Shown: positions 45,895 to 56,110 of the stretch, one piece after another | Position numbering within the stretch: position 1 is the stretch's first letter | Layout: every line of letters starts with the position of its first letter | Origin: Streptomyces bungoensis | Lineage (GTDB): Bacteria > Actinomycetota > Actinomycetes > Streptomycetales > Streptomycetaceae | Reading direction: 5' to 3' | NCBI RefSeq assembly: GCF_001514215.1 | Contig: NZ_KQ948851.1 | Location: 947,153 to 1,011,152 of the forward strand | DNA: 64,000 nucleotides | The notes under the pieces: model-generated | The model's database searches: none | What the model saw: only the letters and a program-made list of their open reading frames with translations | Told to the model about the DNA's origin: nothing | Position numbers and translations under genes: made by a program

Positions 45895-46257
45895 ATGGGC
45901 GACCACAGCGACGGCAAGATACTCGACATCAAGATCGCCGATCTGAAGGCGACGGCCCCGCATTTCCACACGCACAGCTCCGACCTGGCCAAGGCGCTGA
46001 CCAAGCTCAAGACAGCTCTGGCGGCGGCCGGTTCGCCGTGGGGTGACGACGAGCAGGGGCAGAAGTTCCACGAGTCCTACGGCCCGCACGTCAAGAGGAT
46101 GGAGACCGCCGCCGGGATTCTCGCGCTCGGCCTGGCCAGCATCGAAGCGGCCATGACCGACATGGCCGACGGTCACATCGACAACGAACTGCTGGTCCGC
46201 TCGATGTTCAGCAAGATCCAGCCCGCTCCGCACGACGGCCACGGGGGCGCGCAGTGA
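45895..46257 (+). CDS. WXG100-family protein (toxin-exporting partner)
   Basis: A 120-residue helical hairpin protein. The WXG-type turn is GSPWGDDEQGQKFHESY, between two long amphipathic helices; a C-terminal His/Gly-rich tail follows. Such proteins accompany type VII-secreted toxins. The ATG has GGGGGAG upstream. The stop overlaps the start of the polymorphic toxin gene (GTGA at 46254), so the two are coupled. Confidence 0.85.
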   Translation: MGDHSDGKILDIKIADLKATAPHFHTHSSDLAKALTKLKTALAAAGSPWGDDEQGQKFHESYGPHVKRMETAAGILALGLASIEAAMTDMADGHIDNELLVRSMFSKIQPAPHDGHGGAQ

Positions 46258-47546
46258 GCGCGGCCGACAAGGCCAAGGAGATCGTCCAGGACCTGACCGG
46301 CATGTGGTGGCCGGATGCCGACGAAGGGGGGCTGCGGGACGCGGCCAAAGCCTGGCGGGACTTCGCCGACGACCTGGAAGACGTGACGGCCGCAGCGAAC
46401 AAGTCGGCGCGCGGCATCATCGAGGACAACAAGGGCGAGGCGATATCCGCCTTCGACGACCCGTTCTGGCGCCGCTACTACCACGACGGCCACGGTTGGC
46501 TCCAGGACATGATCGACGGCGCCCGCGACATGGCCAAGGCCCTCGACCAGTACGCCGACGTCGTCCACAAGGCCGTCAAGCATCTGGAACACGAGTTGGA
46601 GATCGTCGGCGCCACCATCGTGGCCGGCACAGCCCTCGCGGTCTTCACGCTCGGCATCTCCGAGGGCGCCGCGGCAGCCGCCACGGCCTCGATCCTGGAG
46701 CTGTCCGCAACGCTCGGCGTCACCGTGTCCACCGAGATCGCCACCATCGCCGGCACCACCCTGGCCACGGCCGCCATGGGTGGACTCGAGTCGATCACCG
46801 TCGACCTCGCCGTCACCCAGCCCGTCGCCATCGCCACCGGCGAGAGCAAGGGCCTCAGCCTCGACGAGGTGAGCGACTCCGCCCGCTATGGCATGGAGTT
46901 CGGCGGCGCGTTCGGAGCAGGTGGCAGCACAGCCCGAATCGTCGTCGAGAACGGCGGGACGGTGGGCCTGTTCAACGGCTTCCGGCTGAACAGCGCGGCC
47001 CTCGACGAGATGGGCAAGTCCCGTACGTGGAAGCTGATCCAGTCCCCCGACTCGAAGATTCCCGTTCCTCCGGCGCGGGCCGGCGACTACGAGTTGGTCT
47101 CGGGCGACCCGGTGTACTTCGGGAAGAACACCACCACGGTGGGTTACGACGAGCGCACCCTGAACAACCTGCAACGGGTCGCCCGTGTACCCGGCATACA
47201 CGACGTGGTCGTCCACGGCACGGACGAGGGGGTTTTCGTCCCCGGCCGCGTCAACGCCGCGGGGAAGACCCTCACGGACTTCGAAGTGCACCCCAACCAC
47301 ATCGCGGACGCGATCCGCAGCAACCCCAACTACCACGGTGAACCGGTGCGCCTCATCTCCTGCTACTCCGGCGCCGACGCGAGACCGCCCGAGCTGCCCC
47401 TCGCGCAGGCCGTCGCCAACGAGCTCGGTGTGCCCGTGACGGCGCCCACGAGCAAGGTGGGAACGTCCCCCCAGCTCGGTCTCAACCAGACCCCCACCAT
47501 CGGCAACAATGGCTACTGGCGCACCTACCTGCCCATGGCCCACTAG
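46254..47546 (+). CDS. polymorphic toxin with C-terminal caspase-like (clan CD) domain
   Basis: A 430-residue toxin-like protein. Residues 1-110 are WXG/LXG-like helices (MWWPDADEGGLRDAAKAWRDFADDL), followed by a hydrophobic Ala/Gly-rich transit region (residues 115-200). The C-terminal 140 residues contain a strand ending in His-Gly (HDVVVHGTDEGVF) and a later strand ending in Ser-Cys (PVRLISCYSGAD). This is the His/Cys dyad spacing of clan CD peptidases such as C80/caspase-like toxin domains. GTG at 46254 overlaps the WXG100 gene. The next gene is the probable immunity protein. Secretion by type VII is inferred. Confidence 0.75.
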   Translation: MSAADKAKEIVQDLTGMWWPDADEGGLRDAAKAWRDFADDLEDVTAAANKSARGIIEDNKGEAISAFDDPFWRRYYHDGHGWLQDMIDGARDMAKALDQYADVVHKAVKHLEHELEIVGATIVAGTALAVFTLGISEGAAAAATASILELSATLGVTVSTEIATIAGTTLATAAMGGLESITVDLAVTQPVAIATGESKGLSLDEVSDSARYGMEFGGAFGAGGSTARIVVENGGTVGLFNGFRLNSAALDEMGKSRTWKLIQSPDSKIPVPPARAGDYELVSGDPVYFGKNTTTVGYDERTLNNLQRVARVPGIHDVVVHGTDEGVFVPGRVNAAGKTLTDFEVHPNHIADAIRSNPNYHGEPVRLISCYSGADARPPELPLAQAVANELGVPVTAPTSKVGTSPQLGLNQTPTIGNNGYWRTYLPMAH

Positions 47547-47567
47547 GGCAGGCTCACAGGAGTGGAA

Positions 47568-48557
47568 ATGATCAAGCGAGCGGGCTTCTACCGGGAGATC
47601 GGCGGTCGGGCCACCACGGCGGACGATGCGCCGTCGCTGCGAGACGCCGTACAGGACAGTGGGCCCTGGGACGAGGACCGTGTCCTTGCCTACCTGGGAT
47701 CGGCCCTGGAGATCTACACCACGATGGGCGCCGAGCGCGACGTCCTTACCGGCGAAGAGTGGATCGCCGGCTCCGGATCCCTGATGACGGACGGCACCTG
47801 GCTCTGGCCCGTCGATCTCACGCACTACGTACGGCGTCACCACGCTGCCCTGCCGCGGGAATTCCTGGACCACATCCGGGCCAACAACTACACGGTCCCC
47901 GTCGTGACCGACGAGCAGGCCAGGCGCATCTTCCAGGAGGAGTTCCCGGACAACGCCCCCGCCGCGGCCCCGTCCAAGGCCGCCGGCTTCTTCACCTGGT
48001 ACGTGCCGAAGCTGGACAGCGCGCGCGCCCATCAGCTCCTCACGCATCTGGAGACCGCCGGGCTCTCCGCCGTGCACCCGCTGACCCATGCCCTCTTCGG
48101 ATTCCGCGAGACGCCGGTCGGAAACCGTGAGCCGCTGACGGGCGATGGCGCGGCCCTGGCCGCCGCCTTGGCCGACGATCGATACGCGATGGCCGAGTTC
48201 ACCTGCTGGAAAGGCTACGACCAGTCCCTGACCGGCATCGTGCGACGCACGGACGAGACGACGCAGAGCATCACGCTGCGCCTCACCGACGTCCCCGTCT
48301 CCGACCGTGAGGAGGCGGTCGCGGCACTGGTGCGCACGCTTGATCAGGATGCGGCCGACTGCCGCGGGTTCGTCATCGATCGAGCCGGCGTTTCGGCTTC
48401 CCAGGACTGGGACCGCATCCTCGTCGGCGACGGAGGGCACTTCACCGCGTGGCCCGACACCGTCGGCATCCTCCGGGACCGCGTGGGCGACCACCCTGAG
48501 CTGGCCGACAGCAAGCCGACTGCTTACGGCCCACTCGACGTCTTCCACCGCCCGTGA
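47568..48557 (+). CDS. probable immunity protein for the caspase-like toxin
   Basis: A 329-residue acidic cytosolic protein with no recognised family. The N-terminal half (GFYREIGGR, DEDRVLAYLGSALEIYTTMG, WPVDLTHYVRRHH) and a C-terminal half with RDRVGDHPELAD are typical of proteins that follow Streptomyces polymorphic toxin genes. The ATG at 47568 has AGGAG at 5-base spacing. It begins 21 bases after the toxin stop. The immunity assignment rests on position. Confidence 0.65.
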   Translation: MIKRAGFYREIGGRATTADDAPSLRDAVQDSGPWDEDRVLAYLGSALEIYTTMGAERDVLTGEEWIAGSGSLMTDGTWLWPVDLTHYVRRHHAALPREFLDHIRANNYTVPVVTDEQARRIFQEEFPDNAPAAAPSKAAGFFTWYVPKLDSARAHQLLTHLETAGLSAVHPLTHALFGFRETPVGNREPLTGDGAALAAALADDRYAMAEFTCWKGYDQSLTGIVRRTDETTQSITLRLTDVPVSDREEAVAALVRTLDQDAADCRGFVIDRAGVSASQDWDRILVGDGGHFTAWPDTVGILRDRVGDHPELADSKPTAYGPLDVFHRP

Positions 48558-48788
48558 ACCTTCGGCTGCCCTACCGTCCCCGGCACTGGTCCGACGGTCC
48601 TGATCGGGGTTCCGGCCGTTCAGGGTGCGGACGCCGTCGGTTGATCGATCTTCACCAAGGGGGTATACAGCGCAAAGGGCAGCGGGCGCCCGTCCGGCGG
48701 CCGGACGTTCCGGGCACGGAAGGCGGCCTGTCGTCGCCGTCCGGAGGCGGTGACCAGGGCAGACAGTGAGAGGGGGGCCGTGTTCGGC

Positions 48789-48959
48789 TCAGAACTGCAC
48801 GACGACCACGCGGTCGGCGCACAGCTGGCGCATGCCGTCCTCGTCCGGCGTGTACACGGTGATCGGGCCGGGCTGTCGCAGGGTGACGGCGGCGAGGGCC
48901 GCGTCGATGGCGTACTCGTGGCCGTGCAGGCCCGTCTGGTGTACCCCCTCGCCTGTCAC
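48789..48959 (-). pseudogene. N-terminally truncated VapC (PIN-domain) toxin
   Basis: A 56-codon frame, GTG overlapping the antitoxin stop (GTGA), coding for the C-terminal PIN half: GLHGHEYAIDAALAAVTLRQPGP then YTPDEDGMRQLCADRVVVV. The third acidic PIN residue (AID) and the TxDxxD end survive. The N-terminal half with the first two catalytic acids is missing, so it cannot be an active RNase. Too short to have been listed among the longer reading frames. Confidence 0.75.
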
Positions 48960-49255
48960 ACTGCCTCGCGAGGCCGCTCAGGCGCGTTCTCGGCGGCGGC
49001 CCGGCAGGAGCGGGCGAGCTCGACGTGCTCGCGCTCGATCTCCCGGCGCTCGGCTTCGGCCTGCGCCCGGTCCTCCTCGGTGACGCGGCCGTATCCGGCC
49101 TCCAGCCAGTCGGCGAGTTCCCCCGGACGATCCTGCTCCCGCCGGCGCTCCACGGCGTGCGTGACGTAGCGGCTGAAGCCGCCGGGGCCGACCTCGGCCC
49201 GGACGGCCTCGGCGGGCTCCTCGGGAAGCGTCACAAAGTGCTTTTTGGTTGCCAT
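48956..49255 (-). CDS. VapB-like antitoxin, orphaned
   Basis: A 99-residue antitoxin-like protein: MATKKHFVTLPEE (beta-strand of a ribbon-helix-helix domain), FSRYVTHAVERRREQDR (helices), and a charged C-terminal helix (EEDRAQAEAERREIEREH) that would clamp the toxin. The ATG is at 49255; an upstream ATG at 49297 was rejected because the family begins MATKK. Its cognate VapC is beheaded, so it is an orphan. Confidence 0.85.
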   Translation of the reverse strand: MATKKHFVTLPEEPAEAVRAEVGPGGFSRYVTHAVERRREQDRPGELADWLEAGYGRVTEEDRAQAEAERREIEREHVELARSCRAAAENAPERPREAV

Positions 49256-49362
49256 ACCGTTGACCACCGAGGGGCCGATCGGGCAGTCAACCGACAACCA
49301 GGCACCCGAACGATCAAGTACAAGCGGTGGCGGAGGCCACCAGATGGAGAGTGTGACCGGTA

Positions 49363-49850
49363 ATGCTCCAGCAGCCGCCCCTCCTCCGCGATGTCATCGA
49401 CATCAAGGAGTCCACTCCACCTCGGACTTCGTGCTGTCCCTCGCCGAGGCGACGACACCCGAGGGCGCCCAGCACGCGCTCAAGGACTACGTCGTCACCG
49501 AGCGGCTGCTGGAGAACTTCGACGAGGCGCTGGACCTCATCAAGTCCGCCCTGGATGGGCACCGCTCCAAGGCGGCGTACCTCCACGGCTCGTTCGGTTC
49601 CGGTAAGTCGCACTTCATGGCCGTGCTGTACGCGCTTCTCAGCGGCAACCCGGCCGCCCGCGCCCGCACCGAGTTCGACCCGGTGCTGACCAGGCACGAG
49701 TGGCTGAGCACGGACGGCAAGAAGTTCCTGCTCGTGCCGTACCACATGCTCGGCGCGAAGGCCCTGGAACAGCGGGTGCTCCGGGCCTCGCTGCTGGGGT
49801 ACGGGCGCAAGGATCTGGTGCGTCTGCTCGACGCCACGGGGGTGGAGTAG
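49363..49850 (+). pseudogene. truncated, frameshifted PglY (BREX-2/Pgl) ATPase relic
   Basis: The first 17 codons from ATG 49363 (PPLLRDVIDIKES) and, after a one-base frameshift near 49411-49415, a second frame (STSDFVLSLAEATTPEG through LHGSFGSGKSHFMAVLYALL, then FLLVPYHMLGAKALEQRVL) match the N terminus of PglY. PglY is the P-loop protein of the phage growth limitation/BREX type 2 system; its Walker A is GSFGSGKS. Homology stops after about 145 residues and is followed by an unrelated 20-residue tail (YGRKDLVRLLDATGVE). No other pgl gene is present. Confidence 0.75.
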
Positions 49851-49927
49851 ATGGGTTTCGGCCGAGGTGGCGGTGAACCGGGCGCCGTCGCCGGCCGTAT
49901 CCCTTTTCCGTGGGAGGATCGCTCACC

Positions 49928-50536
49928 ATGAGCGCGTCGGCGGCCGTGAGGAGTCTGCGTGCCGCCGTGTTCGCCGCGGTGTGCGTGCTGCTGGCCGCCG
50001 CCGGGCACGGGCTGGCCGTGGGGGACATGCCTCCGCTGTGGGCCGACGCGGGCGCCTTTCTCAGCGTGTTCGCGGTCGGCTGGGCCCTCGGTGGGCGGGA
50101 GCGGTCGCTGGTCGGTATCGGGGCGGCCATGCTGGTCACCCAGGCCGGGCTGCACTTCGCCTTCGGCGCGGCTCATCGGGTCAATGGCTCCAGCGGGCGT
50201 ATGGACGCCATGCACATGGCGTCCATGCACGGTCACACCATGACGGCCATACAGGCCCACTCCACGGCCGATTCCGCCACGGCCGCCCACCTTATCGCCG
50301 CTCTCCTCGCCTCCTGGTGGTTGCGGCGAGGTGAGGCCGCCTTCTGGTCGCTGCTGTGGCGGGCCGTCGGCCTCGTGCCGGGGCTGGTCGCGTGGTGGCG
50401 GGGCGTTTCACTGCCCTCTCCGGACGGACCTGCCGTGCGCGTCCCGGCCGGGCCCGACTCGCCCCGTCCGACGCTGCTGCTGCGGCATGCGGTGAGCCGG
50501 CGGGGGCCTCCCGTTCCGATCCCGTACTCGGTCTGA
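49928..50536 (+). CDS. Met/His-rich membrane protein, copper-locus type
   Basis: A 202-residue integral membrane protein with four or so hydrophobic helices and a Met/His cluster (MDAMHMASMHGHTM) between helices that could bind copper. The C-terminal 45 residues are Pro/Arg-rich and cytosolic. The ATG at 49928 has GGAGG at good spacing. It lies 40 bases upstream of the YcnI-family gene and is the usual actinobacterial neighbour in copper import/chaperone loci. Confidence 0.8.
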   Translation: MSASAAVRSLRAAVFAAVCVLLAAAGHGLAVGDMPPLWADAGAFLSVFAVGWALGGRERSLVGIGAAMLVTQAGLHFAFGAAHRVNGSSGRMDAMHMASMHGHTMTAIQAHSTADSATAAHLIAALLASWWLRRGEAAFWSLLWRAVGLVPGLVAWWRGVSLPSPDGPAVRVPAGPDSPRPTLLLRHAVSRRGPPVPIPYSV

Positions 50537-50576
50537 CCATCCGACGCACATCACTCGTACGGAGATCCACTCAGCC

Positions 50577-51323
50577 ATGTCCATCTCACCCATGTCCATC
50601 AACAGGTCCGCGACGCGTATCGTCCTGCGCCGTGCCGCAGCCGTCACCGCTCTGACCGCCGCCGGCGTCCTCGCGGCGGCCGGTGCCGCCTCCGCGCACG
50701 TCACCGTCCATCCGGAGAGCTACGAGAAGGGAGCCACCGACGGTGTGCTGACCTTCCGGGTGCCCAACGAGGAGGACAGCGCCTCCACCACCAAGGTGCA
50801 GGTCTACCTGCCCACCGACCACCCCGTTCTCGGCGTCATGGTCCATCCGCAGGACGGCTGGACCCCCAAGGTGACCACCACCAAGCTGAAGACGCCGGTC
50901 AAGACCGACGACGGCACCATCACCGAGGCCGTCTCCGCGATCACCTGGACCGGCGGGAAGATCGGCGCCGGGCAGTACGAGGACTTCGACGTGGCCTTCG
51001 GGCAATTGCCGGAAAACGGAGATCAGTTGGTGTTCAAGACTCTGCAGACCTACTCGGACGGCAACGTCGCCCGCTGGATCGAGGCGCCCACCGGTGGCGA
51101 CGAGCCCGAGAACCCCGCGCCGGTGCTGAAGCTCACGGCAGGTACGGCAGGCGACGACGCCTCCGCCGCGCCCGCCACTGAGAAGAAGAGCACCGCCGCC
51201 GCGGCGACCGACGCGAGCGACTCCACTGCGCGCGGGCTCGGCATCGCCGGGCTGGTCGTCGGCGTCCTCGGCCTGGCGGCCGCCGGGTTCGCGATCGTGC
51301 GGAGCCGCGCCACCCGGTCCTGA
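50577..51323 (+). CDS. YcnI-family (DUF1775) copper-binding protein
   Basis: A 248-residue exported, membrane-anchored protein. A Sec signal is followed by ASAHVTVHPESY: the mature N-terminal His (after ASA cleavage) is the Cu(II)-binding residue in YcnI. A YcnI beta-domain (VLTFRVPNEEDSASTTKVQVYLPTDHPVL) occupies residues 40-190. A Thr/Ser/Ala linker and a C-terminal membrane helix ending RSRATRS follow. It probably acts as an extracytoplasmic copper chaperone with the upstream membrane protein. A terminator follows. Confidence 0.92.
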   Translation: MSISPMSINRSATRIVLRRAAAVTALTAAGVLAAAGAASAHVTVHPESYEKGATDGVLTFRVPNEEDSASTTKVQVYLPTDHPVLGVMVHPQDGWTPKVTTTKLKTPVKTDDGTITEAVSAITWTGGKIGAGQYEDFDVAFGQLPENGDQLVFKTLQTYSDGNVARWIEAPTGGDEPENPAPVLKLTAGTAGDDASAAPATEKKSTAAAATDASDSTARGLGIAGLVVGVLGLAAAGFAIVRSRATRS

Positions 51324-51349
51324 CGGGACACCAGGACATCCGAGCATGC

Positions 51350-51378
51350 GAAGGGCCCGGCACGGGGCCGGGCCCTTC
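51350..51378. terminator. bidirectional terminator between YcnI and CDP-alcohol transferase genes
   Basis: A 12-bp stem (51350-51361 with 51367-51378) around a 5-base loop, positioned between converging genes. Confidence 0.8.
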
Positions 51379-51398
51379 CTCCCCCCGTCGGCGTGCGC

Positions 51399-52229
51399 TC
51401 AGCGCGTCGCCAACTCCAACGCCGGCACCATCGGCTCCGCCACCGTCATCTCGGCCATCGTCCCCTGGGACAGCAGTTCCTCCGGCGCCGTCTCCTCCGA
51501 CAACAGCCCCTCCGCGACCGTCCCCGCGTTCCGCCACAGCCACAGCACATCCCGGCCGAAGGACCACACCAGGGAGCCCAGCGCCAGCAGGACCACCGCC
51601 AGGTTGGCCGCCCGGGGCAGCAGGTCCGCGCCGGCGAGGAGCAGGCAGACGCCCTGGAGCGCGGCGACCGTCTTGCGGGCGAAGGACGCAGGGAGCGGGG
51701 CGTTCAGCCAGGGGGCGACGCGGGCCGCGGCGACGAAGGCGTAGCGCATGCCGCCTATCAGCAGCACCCAGGGGCCGAGCTGGGTGGACACGTACACGCT
51801 CAGGACGAGGATGAGGAACGCGTCGACTTCCATGTCGAAGCGGGCGCCGAGGGCGCTGGAGGTGCCGGTGCGGCGGGCCACCTTGCCGTCCACGCCGTCC
51901 AGGAGCAGCGCTACGGCGGTCAGGCCGACCAGCAGGGTGACCGGCGGTGCGCTCTCGAAGGAGTCCGCGACCAGGGCGGTCACCCCGCCGACCAGGGTGG
52001 CCCGGCCGAGGGTGACCCGGTTGGCGGGGCCGAAGGAGCTGAGCCGGGATCGGTGCAGGGCGCGGGAGAGGACCGCCCAGGTCGCGAACGCGAAGACGAG
52101 TCCGCTCAGCCAGCCGGCCGGGCCCATGCCGATGGCCGTGCCGAGCAGCGCCAGCAGCAGGATCTGGACGCCCGCTCCCACAGCGGTCTCCTGCTGGAGC
52201 CTCGCGTCGTACGTGTTGTTCAGGGCCAC
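51399..52229 (-). CDS. CDP-alcohol phosphatidyltransferase-family membrane protein
   Basis: A 276-residue integral membrane enzyme. It carries the full CDP-alcohol phosphotransferase motif as DGVDGKVARRTGTSSALGARFDMEVD (Dx2DGx2ARx8Gx3Dx3D), so it should transfer a phospho-alcohol head group from a CDP-activated donor to an acceptor alcohol. About six hydrophobic segments surround it. GTG at 52229 has GGAGGA at proper spacing; the frame runs on to 52481 but lacks signals. It is divergent from the zinc-less dehydrogenase gene of the FAPy/PTPS-type cluster and may be part of it. Confidence 0.87.
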   Translation of the reverse strand: MALNNTYDARLQQETAVGAGVQILLLALLGTAIGMGPAGWLSGLVFAFATWAVLSRALHRSRLSSFGPANRVTLGRATLVGGVTALVADSFESAPPVTLLVGLTAVALLLDGVDGKVARRTGTSSALGARFDMEVDAFLILVLSVYVSTQLGPWVLLIGGMRYAFVAAARVAPWLNAPLPASFARKTVAALQGVCLLLAGADLLPRAANLAVVLLALGSLVWSFGRDVLWLWRNAGTVAEGLLSEETAPEELLSQGTMAEMTVAEPMVPALELATR

Positions 52230-52284
52230 CGCACATCCTCCGGCCGAGTGACAGAGTCGATCAACGCCGCGTACTGTGCGCGGC

Positions 52285-52312
52285 CTGTGCACATCTCCCT
52301 GTGCACAACTCC
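52285..52312. repeat. tandem 14-mer with TGTGCACA palindromes in the divergent region
   Basis: CTGTGCACATCTCC (52285-52298) is immediately followed by CTGTGCACAACTCC (52299-52312), differing at one base. Each copy contains the palindrome TGTGCACA. It lies between the CDP-alcohol transferase and dehydrogenase starts and may be a double operator. Confidence 0.65.
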
Positions 52313-52350
52313 GTACGTGAACAACTTCCCGATCGTTCAGGAGGACGCCG

Positions 52351-53334
52351 ATGAACCACTCGGCCCGCGCGTTTTGGGTCCGCTCTCCGGGGTACGGCGA
52401 GCTCCGCGACGTCACCCTCACGGCGCCGGGCGAGGGCGAGGTGCTGGTCCGCACGCTGTACTCCGGGGTCAGCCGCGGCACGGAGACCCTGGTGTTCCGA
52501 GGTGGGGTGCCCGCCTCCCAGCACGGTGTGATGCGGGCGCCGTTCCAGGAGGGCGATTTTCCGGGGCCGGTGAAGTACGGCTACCTCAACGTCGGCGTGG
52601 TCGAGGAGGGGCCGGGGGCGCTGGTCGGGCGTACGGTCTTCTGTCTGTATCCGCACCAGAGCCGTTACGTCGTTCCGGCGAGCGCCGTGACCGTCGTACC
52701 CGAGCGGGTGCCCGCCGGGCGGGCCGTGCTCGCCGGGACCGTGGAGACCGCGGTGAACGCCCTGTGGGACGCGCGGCCCCTGATCGGCGACCGGATCGCG
52801 GTGGTCGGCGGCGGCATGGTCGGCTGCTCGGTGACCGCGCTGCTCGCCCGGTTCCCCGGTGTACGGCTGCAACTGGTCGACGCGGACCCGGCCCGCGCGA
52901 AGACCGCCGAGGCGCTCGGTGTCGACTTCGCCGCACCCGCCGACGCCCTCGGCGACTGCGACCTCGTCGTGCACGCCAGCGCCACCGAGACCGGTCTCGC
53001 CCGCTCGCTGGAACTCCTCGCCCCGGAAGGGACGGTGGTGGAGCTGAGCTGGTACGGCGACCGGCGCGTCACCCTGCCGCTCGGCGAGGCCTTCCACTCC
53101 CGCCGGCTCACGGTGCGCAGCAGCCAGGTCGGCACCGTCTCCCCGGCCGCCCGCGCCGGCCGGGGCTACGCCGAACGGATGGCACTCGCCCTCGACCTGC
53201 TCGCCGACCCGGCGCTCGACGCCCTCGTCACCGGGGAGAGCGCCTTCGACGAGCTTCCGGAGCTGCTGCCCCGGCTGGCCTCCGGCGAGATCCCGGCCCT
53301 GTGCCACCGCATCAGCTACCCGGCGACCGACTGA
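52351..53334 (+). CDS. zinc-less medium-chain dehydrogenase/reductase
   Basis: A 327-residue MDR-superfamily oxidoreductase. The nucleotide-binding loop is VVGGGMVGCSVTALL. The catalytic zinc Cys and structural Cys cluster are absent (the usual GxCGTD is GVSRGTET), so it is a zinc-independent, NAD(P)-linked member like threonine-dehydrogenase-type relatives in biosynthetic clusters. The ATG has CAGGAGG upstream. It heads the plus-strand gene row that continues with the PTPS-like, GT4, methyltransferase and membrane genes; 165 bases separate it from the PTPS-like gene. Confidence 0.85.
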   Translation: MNHSARAFWVRSPGYGELRDVTLTAPGEGEVLVRTLYSGVSRGTETLVFRGGVPASQHGVMRAPFQEGDFPGPVKYGYLNVGVVEEGPGALVGRTVFCLYPHQSRYVVPASAVTVVPERVPAGRAVLAGTVETAVNALWDARPLIGDRIAVVGGGMVGCSVTALLARFPGVRLQLVDADPARAKTAEALGVDFAAPADALGDCDLVVHASATETGLARSLELLAPEGTVVELSWYGDRRVTLPLGEAFHSRRLTVRSSQVGTVSPAARAGRGYAERMALALDLLADPALDALVTGESAFDELPELLPRLASGEIPALCHRISYPATD

Positions 53335-53409
53335 CCGACGGCTGGTTCCCGGGAACAGGCCGAGAACAGACCTACGGTCTGACCTGTAAAAAGAGTGAGG
53401 GGAGGCTGA

Positions 53410-55099
<1,690 letters not shown>

Positions 55100-55103
<4 letters not shown>

Positions 55104-56110
55104 AGGACGCGACGACCGTGACCGACGGCATCCCGGCCCAGCCGGGCCCCAGCGAACCGCAGACCGGGCCGCGGGGCGACGGCGCCGAGGTCATCCCCGG
55201 CGCCGGGCCCGTCGTGGGCCCGGGGGAGCGGGCCACCGTACGGCTGCGGGACGGCGGGCCGGAGGAGGAGCCGCCGCGGTACGCGCCCGAGTGGCTGCAG
55301 TTGCGCGAGGTGGCCGACGCCGCCGCGCGGGCGCAGGACCTGCTGGACCCGCTGCGGATCCGGCAGGCCGATCTCCCGGCCCGGGAGGGCGGCGCGGAGG
55401 GTCTGGTGGTCCATGACCTGGGCTGCGGCACCGGCTCGATGGGCCGCTGGCTCGCGCCCCGCCTCGACGGCCCCCAGCACTGGGTGCTCCACGACCGCGA
55501 CCCCTACCTGCTGCACTTCGCCGCCGTCGCGTCCCCGCGCGCGGCCGCCGACGGCAGCAGGGTCACGGTCGAGACGCGGCGCGGCGACGTCGCCCGGCTC
55601 ACCCCGGACGCGCTGACCGGGGCCTCCCTGGTCACGGCCTCGGCGCTGCTGGACGTCCTCACCCGTGAGGAGATCGGCACGCTCGCGACGGCCTGCGTCG
55701 GCGCCGGCTGCCCGGCCCTGCTCACACTGACCGTCGCCGGGCGCGTCGAACTGACCCCCGCCGACCCGCTGGACGCCGAGATCACGGAGGCGTTCAACGC
55801 CCACCAGCGGCGTACCGGCCTGCTCGGCCCGGACGCGGTCACGGTGGCCTGCGAGGCGTTCAGCGAACGCGGGGCGACGGTACGCGTGCACCCGAGCCCG
55901 TGGCGGCTCGGCCCCGAGTCCGCCCAGCTGACCGCCCAGTGGCTGCGGGGCTGGGTGGGCGCGGCCGTCGAGCAGCGCCCCGGGCTGCGCGAGCCCGCCG
56001 AACGGTATCTGCGCGAGCGTCTCGCGGCCTGCGAGGCGGGCGAGTTGAACGTTGTGGTGCACCACAGCGACCTGCTGGCGCTGCCCCGGCCGGCGGGCGG
56101 TACGTCATGA
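55100..56110 (+). CDS. SAM-dependent methyltransferase in GT4/PTPS-type cluster
   Basis: A 336-residue methyltransferase. Motif I is VHDLGCGTGSMGRWL, and there is an acidic strand-2 end HDRDPYLLHFAA. About 70 residues of disordered, Pro/Gly-rich N terminus precede the fold. GTG at 55100 overlaps the GT4 stop, and its stop overlaps the next start (ATGA), giving a tightly coupled row. Substrate unknown. Confidence 0.87.

Noticed and set aside
46173..48548. 791-codon open frame on the minus strand
   Set aside because: Antisense shadow of the toxin and immunity genes; no family motif and composition typical of shadow frames.
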